Assembly (NCBI RefSeq): GCF_052114085.1
Contig: NZ_JBFREB010000001.1
Coordinates: 186,001 to 250,000, forward strand
Origin: Leifsonia sp052114085
GTDB lineage: Bacteria > Actinomycetota > Actinomycetes > Actinomycetales > Microbacteriaceae
Direction of reading: 5' to 3'
Length of the DNA stretch: 64,000 bases
The notes under the pieces are model-generated. The model saw nothing but the letters and a program-made list of their open reading frames with translations. It was not told where the DNA came from and searched no databases. Positions 32,198 through 39,982 of this stretch are shown in pieces (within the stretch, counting starts at the first letter, position 1; every line of letters starts with the position of its first letter). The translations under genes were made by a program, and so were the position numbers.

Positions 32198-34671
32198 AGC
32201 GCACGACTTTCAACGACGGCTGGCAGTTCCGCCGCAAGGTGAACCCGTTCGCCGAACTCGGCGGGATCAGCGCCCCCTACGAGGACATCGTCCTTCCGCA
32301 CGACGCCCTGATCCATGAGCAGCGCGACCCGGGCGGCGAGGGCGCGGTCGCGTTCTTCCCCGCGGGCGCTTATGAGTACCGCAAGTCGTTCGTCGCTCCC
32401 GCCGACCTGGAGGGGAAGCGGGTGGTGCTGGAGTTCGAGGGCGTCTACCGCGACGCCGTCGTCCACATCAATGGCGCCTACGCGGGCCAGCGGCCCTACG
32501 GGTACTCGGGCTTCATCGTGGACGCCGACCGGTTCCTCCGCCCCGGCGAGGAGAACCTCATCGAGGTCGAGTCCCGCCACGGCGGCGACTCCCGCTGGTA
32601 CACCGGCGCCGGTGTGTACCGGGACGTCTGGCTGCACGTCGGGACGCCGGTCCACCTCCCGGTGAGCGGCGTCCGGGTCAGCGCCGACGACATCGAGGCC
32701 GACGGGGCGATCGTCGAGGTGGATGTGACCGTGGCGAGCACCAGCATCCGGCGCGAGACGGTGGATGTGGCGGTCACCCTCCGCGACGCCGGCGGTATTG
32801 CGGTGGCCGCTGGGACGGTCCCGGTGACGATCGAGGCGAACGGTACGTCGCGGAGCAGGCAGCGCCTCTATGTGAGCGCCCCGCAGCTGTGGAGCACGGA
32901 CAGTCCCATCCTCTACTCGGCGTCGGTCGAGCTCGCCGTGGCCGGCGCGACCATCGACGATGCCGAGGTGGCGTTCGGCATCCGGAAGCTTCAGGTCGAC
33001 CCGGTGCACGGGCTGCGGATCAACGGAGAACCGGTGAAGCTCCGCGGTGCGTGCGTGCACCATGACAACGGCATCCTGGGCGCCGCGACCTTCGCCGACG
33101 CGGAGGAGCGCCGCGTTCGCCTGCTCAAGGAGGCCGGCTTCAACGCGATCCGGTCGGCGCACAACCCGATGAGCGTTGCGATGCTGGAGGCGTGCGACCG
33201 TCTCGGCGTCTACGTTATGGACGAGACCTTCGACATGTGGACCTCGAACAAGATGCCCCACGACTACTCCCTCCACTTCGCCGAGTGGTGGGAGCGCGAC
33301 GTCGAGGCGCTGGTGACGAAGGACTTCAATCACCCGTCCGTCATCATGTACTCGATCGGCAACGAGATCCCCGAGACCGGCTCCCCGGCGGGTGGGCTCA
33401 CCGGTCGTGCGCTCGCAGAGAAGGTACGGGAGCTCGACGGGACGCGGTTCGTCACGAACGCCGTCAACGGGATGCTCGCCGTCATGGATGACATGAAGAA
33501 GCTGGCCGCCGAGCGCGGCGCCGAGGGCGCCGACAGGGGAGACGGCGCCGGCATCAACACCCTGATGGCCGGCCCTGCCGAGTTCATGAACCAGATCGGC
33601 ATGTCGCCGCTGGTCACGGAGAACACGGCGGAGTCGTTCGGCGTGCTCGACATAGCGGGGATGAACTACCTCGATTCTCGCTACATCATGGACAAGGGGC
33701 TCTTCCCGAACCGGGTCATCGTCGGCACGGAGACGTTCCCCACCAACATCGACCGCAACTGGGCACTGGTCGTCGAGAACCCGCACGTCATCGGCGACTT
33801 CACCTGGACCGGATTCGACTACCTCGGGGAGGTCGGGATCGGCAGCGCCCACTACCTCGCGGAGGGTGAGACGCCTACCCTGAGCGGTCCATATCCGTGG
33901 ATCGCCGCCTGGTGCGGAGACCTCGACCTGGTCGGTACGCGCCGCCCGGCCTCGTATTACCGCGAGATCGTCTTCGGGCTGCGGACGCAGCCGTACATCG
34001 CCGTCTCCCGACCCCGGGACGACGACAAGACCTTCTACGCGGGACCCTGGACGTGGAGCGACAGCATCGGAAGCTGGACCTGGACCGGGCACGAGGGCGC
34101 GCTCCTCGCGGTCGAGGTCTACAGCGACGCCGACGAGGTCGAACTCGCCCTCGACGGGCAGGTAGTCGGCACGGCGCCCGCGGGAGCCCCCACCCGGTAC
34201 CGGGCCGAGTTCGCCGTCGCGTACCAGCCGGGGGAGCTGACGGCGACCGCGATCCGAGACGGTCGGCGTGCCGAGACGTTCACCCTCACGAGCGCCGGCG
34301 AACCCGATCACCTGCACCTCATCGAGGAGCCCGGCAGCCATGGTGACCTCGTTTTCGTCACGGTGGCCCTGGTCGATGCGGCGGGTCGCATCAATACGAA
34401 CGCTGACCAGGGCATCAGTGTCCACGTGAAAGGTGACGCGGTGCTGTCAGCGGTCGGCAGCGGCGACCCCGCTCCCGCGCAGACCTTCGACGGGCCGGCC
34501 CAACGGACGTTCGACGGGATCGCCATGGCCGTCGTCCGCCGCACGGGGACTGGCCCGGTCACCGTTACGGTTTCGGGCGCCAGCGAGGTTGCCGACGTGA
34601 CCATCGCGCTCGGCGCGGCGGAACAGAGCGAGCACACGTCGGCCTCCATCCAGGAGGTGGTTCGGGCGTAG
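32194..34671 (+). CDS. Glycoside hydrolase family 2 (beta-galactosidase-like)
   Basis: 825 residues, cytosolic (no signal peptide). The sugar-binding jelly-roll (1-155) starts TTFNDGWQFRRK and includes YGYSGFIVDADRF and WYTGAGVYRDVWLHV. An immunoglobulin-like domain follows, then the TIM barrel with acid/base Glu391 (SIGNEIPETG) and nucleophile Glu513 (VGTETFPTN). A DUF4982-like part (TWTGHEGALLAVEVYSDADE) and a further beta domain finish the protein. The DUF4982 architecture is common in GH2 enzymes acting on plant and host glycans, so beta-galactoside is only the default substrate. Confidence 0.88.
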   Translation: MKRTTFNDGWQFRRKVNPFAELGGISAPYEDIVLPHDALIHEQRDPGGEGAVAFFPAGAYEYRKSFVAPADLEGKRVVLEFEGVYRDAVVHINGAYAGQRPYGYSGFIVDADRFLRPGEENLIEVESRHGGDSRWYTGAGVYRDVWLHVGTPVHLPVSGVRVSADDIEADGAIVEVDVTVASTSIRRETVDVAVTLRDAGGIAVAAGTVPVTIEANGTSRSRQRLYVSAPQLWSTDSPILYSASVELAVAGATIDDAEVAFGIRKLQVDPVHGLRINGEPVKLRGACVHHDNGILGAATFADAEERRVRLLKEAGFNAIRSAHNPMSVAMLEACDRLGVYVMDETFDMWTSNKMPHDYSLHFAEWWERDVEALVTKDFNHPSVIMYSIGNEIPETGSPAGGLTGRALAEKVRELDGTRFVTNAVNGMLAVMDDMKKLAAERGAEGADRGDGAGINTLMAGPAEFMNQIGMSPLVTENTAESFGVLDIAGMNYLDSRYIMDKGLFPNRVIVGTETFPTNIDRNWALVVENPHVIGDFTWTGFDYLGEVGIGSAHYLAEGETPTLSGPYPWIAAWCGDLDLVGTRRPASYYREIVFGLRTQPYIAVSRPRDDDKTFYAGPWTWSDSIGSWTWTGHEGALLAVEVYSDADEVELALDGQVVGTAPAGAPTRYRAEFAVAYQPGELTATAIRDGRRAETFTLTSAGEPDHLHLIEEPGSHGDLVFVTVALVDAAGRINTNADQGISVHVKGDAVLSAVGSGDPAPAQTFDGPAQRTFDGIAMAVVRRTGTGPVTVTVSGASEVADVTIALGAAEQSEHTSASIQEVVRA

Positions 34672-34726
34672 CTGAAGGAGGGGAGAGGACCCCGCTCTGC
34701 CCTCACGCGGGCCCGATGGCACGGCT

Positions 34727-35752
34727 CTATCGGCGGTCCGCCACCGATTCGCGACTGATGAACAGGGTGGGCAGGGAGGGCGCATGCTCTTCGTCGCGTT
34801 CTTCGATCTCCACGAGAAGTCGGTGTGTGCCCGCCTCGCCCAGTTCACGCAGAGGGCTCTTGATGGTGCTCAGAGCGGGAGTGGGAAGATCCGCGCCGAA
34901 GATGTCGTCGAAGCCGATGATGCTGAGCTCGCGCGGTACCTCGACGCCGTGTTCGCGCGCTGCCCGCAACAAGCCCAGCGCCACGAGGTCGTTGTAGGCG
35001 ATGACGGCGCTCACGTCGGCGGCGAGCACGCGAGGCAGCGCCTCCGCTCCGCCCTCGCGTGTGGGTGCCGTCGAGGCGATCTCCACGATCGACATGTCGC
35101 GCTCGACGGCGTACGCGAAGAGGGTGCGCCATCGCACGTCGTTCATCCAGGATGCGTCCGGCCCGGAGAGGTAGGCGATGCGGCGGTGCCCGAACTCCTG
35201 GAGCTGGTCGAGGGCGGCACCGATACCGGGACGCGGGTCCGGGATCACCGAGGTCACGCCTGGCACCAGCCGGTTGGCGATGATGACCGGCTTGATGGAG
35301 GCTAGGCCGGCGATCTGATCGTCGGTCAGGCGCGAGGCGACGAGGAACAGCCCGTCGACGGAGGTCTGCAGTCGCTCGGCCGTCGCGAGTTCCAGTTCCG
35401 GTGACTCCTGCGACTCGGCGAACACAAGCGTCAGACCGTTCGCGGTGGCGACCCGCTCGGCGCCTCGGACGACGTCGAAGTACACCGGGTTGGTGATGTC
35501 CGACACCAGCAGGGCAAGGGTCCCGGTCTTGCCGGTGGGCAGGGCTCGCGCCATCGGATTGATGCGGTATCCGAGCTCGTCGGCGGCGTCGCGGATACGG
35601 CGTTCGGTGGCTTCCTTGAGTCGGCCCGGCTTGTTCAGTGCTCGGGATACGGTCGAGGGGCTCACGCCGGTGGCCTTTGCGATGTCGTAGATGGTCGCCG
35701 GCGGCTTGCGGACGCTTACGCGGACCGGCACCGATGCCTCAATTTCGCTCAC
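34727..35752 (-). CDS. LacI-family regulator of the hexuronate genes
   Basis: 341 residues from GTG 35752, chosen because GAGGGAG precedes it; ATG 35779 is an alternative. The HTH is ATIYDIAKATGVSPSTVSRA then LNKPGRLKEATERRIRDAAD. The effector domain runs from TLALLVSDITNPVYFDVVRG to LSIIGFDDIFGADLPTPALS. It is divergent from uxaC; the operator word found in its own promoter region recurs before uxaC and between GH78 and uidA. A uronate or its derivative is the likely inducer. Confidence 0.88.
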   Translation of the reverse strand: MSEIEASVPVRVSVRKPPATIYDIAKATGVSPSTVSRALNKPGRLKEATERRIRDAADELGYRINPMARALPTGKTGTLALLVSDITNPVYFDVVRGAERVATANGLTLVFAESQESPELELATAERLQTSVDGLFLVASRLTDDQIAGLASIKPVIIANRLVPGVTSVIPDPRPGIGAALDQLQEFGHRRIAYLSGPDASWMNDVRWRTLFAYAVERDMSIVEIASTAPTREGGAEALPRVLAADVSAVIAYNDLVALGLLRAAREHGVEVPRELSIIGFDDIFGADLPTPALSTIKSPLRELGEAGTHRLLVEIEERDEEHAPSLPTLFISRESVADRR

Positions 35753-35785
35753 GGGGCTCCCTCTACGATACGACGTCATTGTTCC

Positions 35786-35800
35786 GGCAAGCGGTTGGCA
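35786..35800. promoter_or_regulatory. LacI operator upstream of its own gene
   Basis: GGCAAGCGGTTGGCA, 34 bp before the LacI GTG. It matches the pattern GGCAAnCGnTTGnC also seen at 35889 and 42669, suggesting autoregulation. Confidence 0.65.
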
Positions 35801-35888
35801 CAGTCTAGCGGAGACGTAACGTCGGAGGCATCGGTGCGCCCCCGGAATGCCGGGTGGTCAGTGTAGGCAGCGGCGCACGGCCCGATTC

Positions 35889-35926
35889 GGCAATCGGTTG
35901 ACAAAAATTCGTCAGCGCGATGAAAT
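35889..35926 (+). promoter_or_regulatory. uxaC promoter with LacI operator
   Basis: Operator GGCAATCGGTTGACA (35889-35903) contains the -35 TTGACA. A TGAAAT -10 follows after 17 bp at 35921-35926, only six bases before the ATG at 35933. The transcript would begin at the start codon, giving a leaderless uxaC mRNA under direct repressor control. Confidence 0.7.
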
Positions 35927-35932
35927 GGGCCA

Positions 35933-37321
35933 ATGCACCCGCCGCAACGTCGCGACCCCGATCGCCTTCTTCCCGCAGATCCGCGTACCCGGGACATTGC
36001 CCGCGACCTTTATCTGCGCGTGGCGAATGCTCCGATCGTGTCGCCGCACGGTCACGTCCCGGTCGAATGGCTGGCGGAGGGTCAGCGGTTCCGCGACCCA
36101 GCCGACCTCCTGATCACACACGACCACTACGTGACGCGCTTGCTGCACGCGGGAGGTGTCGATCTGGAACAACTCGGCGTCGCTGGCGGGTCCGACCCGC
36201 GGGCGGTGTGGCGGCTCCTCGCTGAGAAGTGGCACCTTTTCGCCGGTACCGCCTCCGGCTACTGGCTGGAGGAGGCACTGAGTTCGGTGCTAGGGGTGGA
36301 CCGCGAACTCAGCCCGGCGAACGCGGACGCGATCTACGATCAGATCTCCGGCCGTCTCGCGGAGGCCGATTTCACCCCCCGGGCCCTGTTCGAACGATTC
36401 GGCATCGAGGTGCTCGCCACGACGGACGACCCGCTCGCCGAGCTCGCACAGCACGACGCGCTACGGGATTCAGGTCTCCGGGTCGTGCCGACGTTCCGGC
36501 CTGACAAGTACCTCGACCCCGACGCGGGTGGATTCGCGGAGAACGTCGACCGTCTTCTGGCGGTCGCGGGACAGCCCGCGACGTTCGCCGGCTATCTCGC
36601 GGCGCTGGAGGGACGTCGTCGCCACTTCATCGATCACGGCGCGGTGTCCGCCGACCACGGTGTCGAGGACCCGCTCGCGCTGGACCTGCCGCCCGACGAC
36701 GCTCAGCGGCTGTTCGCGGCGGTCATCGCGGGGACGGCGGGCGCCGACGGAAGGCGCGCATTCCGGGCCCACATGCTGTTCCAGATGGCCCGCATGAGCG
36801 TGGACGACGGACTCGTGATGACCGTTCACGCCGGGGTTCTGCGCAACCACCACACCGAGACGTTCGAGCGCTTCGGCCCGGACTCGGGTCACGACATCCC
36901 GGTCCGCACCGACTTTGTCCGGGGTCTCCGGCCGCTCCTGCAGCGGTTCGGGAACGCGGATGGGTTTCATCTGGTGCTCTTCGCCGTCGATGAGACGGTG
37001 TACTCGCGGGAGCTCGCCCCCTTGGCGGGCTTCTACCGGAGCGTGTACATCGGGGCGCCGTGGTGGTTCCTCGACGCACCGGATGCGATCGGCCGGTTCC
37101 GGTCCGCGGTGACGGAGACCGCTGGGTTCTACCGCGGGTCCGGATTCATCGACGACACCCGCGCCTTCCTGTCCATTCCGGCGCGTCACGACACCGCGCG
37201 TCGCGCGGATGCCGCTTTTCTCGCCCGCTACGTCGCCGAGGGCAGGATCGCCCTGGGCGCCGCTGAGCAGATCGCCGACGACCTGGTCGGGCCGTTGCCG
37301 AAGAGGGTCTTCAAACTGTGA
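35933..37321 (+). CDS. uxaC: Uronate isomerase (glucuronate/galacturonate isomerase)
   Basis: 462 residues, the family size. The metal-site motif SPHGHV (His39, His41) is followed by DHYVTRLLHAGGV. Further family marks are FEIRFGIEVLATTDDPLAEL-type text (FGIEVLATTDDPL), VVPTFRPDKYLDPD, HAGVLRNHHTE and GAPWWFLDAPDAIGRF. It converts D-glucuronate to D-fructuronate (or galacturonate to tagaturonate). Apparently leaderless. Its stop overlaps the GTG of the next gene (GTGA), so isomerase and reductase are made together. Confidence 0.92.
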   Translation: MHPPQRRDPDRLLPADPRTRDIARDLYLRVANAPIVSPHGHVPVEWLAEGQRFRDPADLLITHDHYVTRLLHAGGVDLEQLGVAGGSDPRAVWRLLAEKWHLFAGTASGYWLEEALSSVLGVDRELSPANADAIYDQISGRLAEADFTPRALFERFGIEVLATTDDPLAELAQHDALRDSGLRVVPTFRPDKYLDPDAGGFAENVDRLLAVAGQPATFAGYLAALEGRRRHFIDHGAVSADHGVEDPLALDLPPDDAQRLFAAVIAGTAGADGRRAFRAHMLFQMARMSVDDGLVMTVHAGVLRNHHTETFERFGPDSGHDIPVRTDFVRGLRPLLQRFGNADGFHLVLFAVDETVYSRELAPLAGFYRSVYIGAPWWFLDAPDAIGRFRSAVTETAGFYRGSGFIDDTRAFLSIPARHDTARRADAAFLARYVAEGRIALGAAEQIADDLVGPLPKRVFKL

Positions 37322-38703
37322 CTGCCGCATCCACCGTCCCGCGTCTCACGCACGCCGCGCTACCCCACCCCGAGAGAACTCCACCGGTCCGGATCGTGCA
37401 CCTCGGGCTCGGTGCCTTCCATCGCTCTCACCAGGCCTGGTACACCGCGCACGCCGCGGACGCAGACCAGTGGGGAATCGCGGCATTCACTGGGCGGCGG
37501 CCGGATGCGGCAGAACTCCTCGCCGCGCAGGGTTGCGTCTACACGCTGGTCGAGCGCGGCCCCGAGGTTGACCGGTTCGAGCTCATCGGGAGCATCGTGG
37601 AAGCGTCGGCCGGCGACGACGTCCCCGGCTTCGTCGCGACCTTCGCGTCTCCGCAGATCGCCGTCGTCACGCTGACCATCACGGAAGCGGGATACCGGGT
37701 GGATGCCGCCGGTGCACTGGATCTGGAAGATCCCGATGTCCGCTCGGATATCGCACTTCTCCGCGACATGCTCAGGATGCACGAACCCCTTGCGCCGGGC
37801 GCCGGGACGGGACCGCGAACGGTTCTCGGTCGCCTGCTGCTCGGACTGCACCATCGCCGGCTGGCGGATGCGCCGCCGATCGCCATCGTGCCCTGCGACA
37901 ACCTGCCCGAGAACGGTCCCCTGATGCGTCGCGCCCTCGGTCGGCTGGCGCAGGAAGTCGACCCCACGCTGGCGGACTGGCTCCCGCTGGGAACGTCGTT
38001 CGTATCCACATCGGTCGACCGCATCACGCCCCGCCTGGGTTCCGACGACCGGACGCTCGTCGCGACGGCCACCGGCTGGTTCGATGAGACGCCCGTCGTG
38101 ACCGAACCGTTCGCCGACTGGGTGCTGGCGGGGGACTTCCCGTCCGGTCGGCCGCAGTGGGAGACCGCCGGCGCGCGTTTCGTCGACGACATCGCCCCCT
38201 GGGAAGCGCGGAAGCTCTGGATGCTGAACGGCGCCCACACTCTGCTCGCGTCGTCCGGCCGGTTGCGTGGGCACGCGACCGTCGCCGAAGCGTTCGCGGA
38301 CCCGGTGTGCCGCGCCCAGGTCGACGAGCTGTGGGAGGAGGCTGCGCGAAACCTCCCGAGCGTCGAGACGGTCGAGTACCGGCAGGCCCTCGCGGAGCGG
38401 TTCGCGAACCCGCGGATCGTCCACCAACTCGACCAGATCGCCGAAGGGTCCCGCACCAAACTGCGGCTCCGGATCGTGCCGGTTGCCCTTGTGGAGCGGG
38501 AAGCAGGTCGCAACGCCGTCGGCGCCGCAACCGCCATCGCCGCATGGACCCTTCGGGAGGCGGCCAGCGCCGACCTCCTCTCGACCGTTCGTGAGCTCGC
38601 TCCCGAACTCGCGGAGGACGAGGAATTCGTGAAGACCATCCACGACATCCGGTCGGCCATCGAGGCCGTCCGGGCACCCGAGAAAGTAGGAACGAATCGA
38701 TGA
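37318..38703 (+). CDS. uxuB: Mannitol-dehydrogenase-family fructuronate reductase
   Basis: 461 residues. The N-terminal cofactor region is RIVHLGLGAFHRSHQAWY and the family motif CDNLPENG is at 193-200. The catalytic K-x4-N-x2-H appears as Lys299, Asn304, His307 in KLWMLNGAH. Members act on mannitol, altronate or mannonate; coupling to uxaC upstream and the presence of mannonate dehydratase in the locus point to fructuronate to D-mannonate. Its stop overlaps the start of the GH1 gene. Confidence 0.88.
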   Translation: MTAASTVPRLTHAALPHPERTPPVRIVHLGLGAFHRSHQAWYTAHAADADQWGIAAFTGRRPDAAELLAAQGCVYTLVERGPEVDRFELIGSIVEASAGDDVPGFVATFASPQIAVVTLTITEAGYRVDAAGALDLEDPDVRSDIALLRDMLRMHEPLAPGAGTGPRTVLGRLLLGLHHRRLADAPPIAIVPCDNLPENGPLMRRALGRLAQEVDPTLADWLPLGTSFVSTSVDRITPRLGSDDRTLVATATGWFDETPVVTEPFADWVLAGDFPSGRPQWETAGARFVDDIAPWEARKLWMLNGAHTLLASSGRLRGHATVAEAFADPVCRAQVDELWEEAARNLPSVETVEYRQALAERFANPRIVHQLDQIAEGSRTKLRLRIVPVALVEREAGRNAVGAATAIAAWTLREAASADLLSTVRELAPELAEDEEFVKTIHDIRSAIEAVRAPEKVGTNR

Positions 38704-39920
38704 CGACCTTCCCTGACGGCTTCCTCTGGGGCGCCTCCACCGCGCCGCACCAGATCGAGGGCAACAACCTCAACAGCGACTTCTGGGCCAACGAGGGCCG
38801 CGTTCCGGGCATGGAGCGCAGCGGCGACGCGTGCGACAGCTATCACCGCTACCGCGAAGACATGCAGCTTCTCGCCGACGCGGGATTGAACAGCTACCGC
38901 TTCGGCATCGAGTGGGCGCGGATCGAGCCCGAGCCAGGCCTGATCTCGCGCGCCGAGCTGGCGCACTACCGCCGGATGATCGATACGGCGCACGAGCTGG
39001 GCATCACGCCGTTTGTCACCTTGCACCACTTCACGAATCCGCGCTGGTTCGCGGAGCAGGGCGGCTGGACCGCGCCCGGAGCCATCGACCGATTCCGCTC
39101 CTACGTCGAGACGGCTACCACCATCCTCGACGGCGTGGAATGGGTGGCCACCATGAACGAGCCGAACATGCTCGCGATGATGACCGGAATGGCCGCCCTG
39201 ATGCAGCAAACCCAGCAGCAGGGTGAAGGCTGGCAGAGCCCGACTGTGGACACGGACGGCCCACGGCCGGCCCTCCCAGCGCCGAAACCCGAGATCGGAC
39301 GGATCTTCGTCGAGGCGCACCACGCCGTCCGCGACATCGTCCGGGAGCGCACAGGAGCGAACGTCGGCTGGACGGTCGCCAACCGGGCGTTCGAGACCCG
39401 GCCCGGCGGCGAGGAGAAGCGCCGCGAGCTCGAGTACATCTGGGAGGACCTCTACCTCGAGGGCTCGCGGGGCGACGACTTCGTGGGCGTGCAGTCGTAC
39501 TCGGCGCAGTGGGTGAACGGGGAGGGCATCGAGCCGCACCCGCAGCATCCCGACAACACGCTGGTGGGCACCGCCTACCGGCCGGACGCTCTCGGGATCG
39601 CGGTGCGGCACACAGCCGAAGTCACGGGCGGGGTGCCGATCGTCGTCACAGAGAACGGCATAGCGACGCACGATGACTCTCGCCGTATCGCGTACACGGA
39701 CGAAGCCCTCCACCATCTCGGCGTGGCGATGGCGGACGGTGTGGATGTGCAGGGTTATCTGCACTGGTCGCTGCTCGACAACTACGAGTGGGGCCACTGG
39801 GAGCCGACCTTCGGCTTGATCGAAGTCGACCGCGAGACCTTCGTGCGCACGCCGAAGCCGAGCTTGGGCTGGCTAGGCGACGTGGCGCGGCGGAACGGGC
39901 GGGTGGAACGCGCCGCCTGA
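38700..39920 (+). CDS. Glycoside hydrolase family 1 enzyme
   Basis: 406 residues, a little shorter than the usual 440-480. FPDGFLWGASTAPHQIEGNN at the N-terminus, acid/base Glu154 in TMNEPN and nucleophile Glu318 in VTENG are all present, with HWSLLDNYEWGHW near the end. It is intracellular. It is the third gene of the uxaC operon, so it may release the uronic acid or its glycosidic partner; the specificity (beta-glucosidase, galactosidase or other) cannot be told. The Gln20 of QIEG matches a typical subsite -1 residue. Confidence 0.88.
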   Translation: MTTFPDGFLWGASTAPHQIEGNNLNSDFWANEGRVPGMERSGDACDSYHRYREDMQLLADAGLNSYRFGIEWARIEPEPGLISRAELAHYRRMIDTAHELGITPFVTLHHFTNPRWFAEQGGWTAPGAIDRFRSYVETATTILDGVEWVATMNEPNMLAMMTGMAALMQQTQQQGEGWQSPTVDTDGPRPALPAPKPEIGRIFVEAHHAVRDIVRERTGANVGWTVANRAFETRPGGEEKRRELEYIWEDLYLEGSRGDDFVGVQSYSAQWVNGEGIEPHPQHPDNTLVGTAYRPDALGIAVRHTAEVTGGVPIVVTENGIATHDDSRRIAYTDEALHHLGVAMADGVDVQGYLHWSLLDNYEWGHWEPTFGLIEVDRETFVRTPKPSLGWLGDVARRNGRVERAA

Positions 39921-39932
39921 CAGACGGAAACC

Positions 39933-39971
39933 GAAGAGGGCGCCGGCGGATCCACCGCCGGCGCCCTCTTC
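39933..39971. terminator. Very stable bidirectional terminator
   Basis: A perfect 17-bp stem, GAAGAGGGCGCCGGCGG / CCGCCGGCGCCCTCTTC, with five-base loop ATCCA and TCTTGT following. It lies between the convergent GH1 and GH78 genes, 12 bp from each. Confidence 0.9.
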
Positions 39972-39982
39972 TCTTGTGCCGG

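Noticed and set aside
32038..34425. 795-codon minus-strand frame opposite the GH2 gene
   Set aside because: A very long antisense frame arising from GC-rich codon bias; no domain is visible and GH2 residues on the plus strand are intact.
37539..39797. 752-codon minus-strand frame opposite uxuB/GH1
   Set aside because: It crosses two real genes and shows no recognisable motif.
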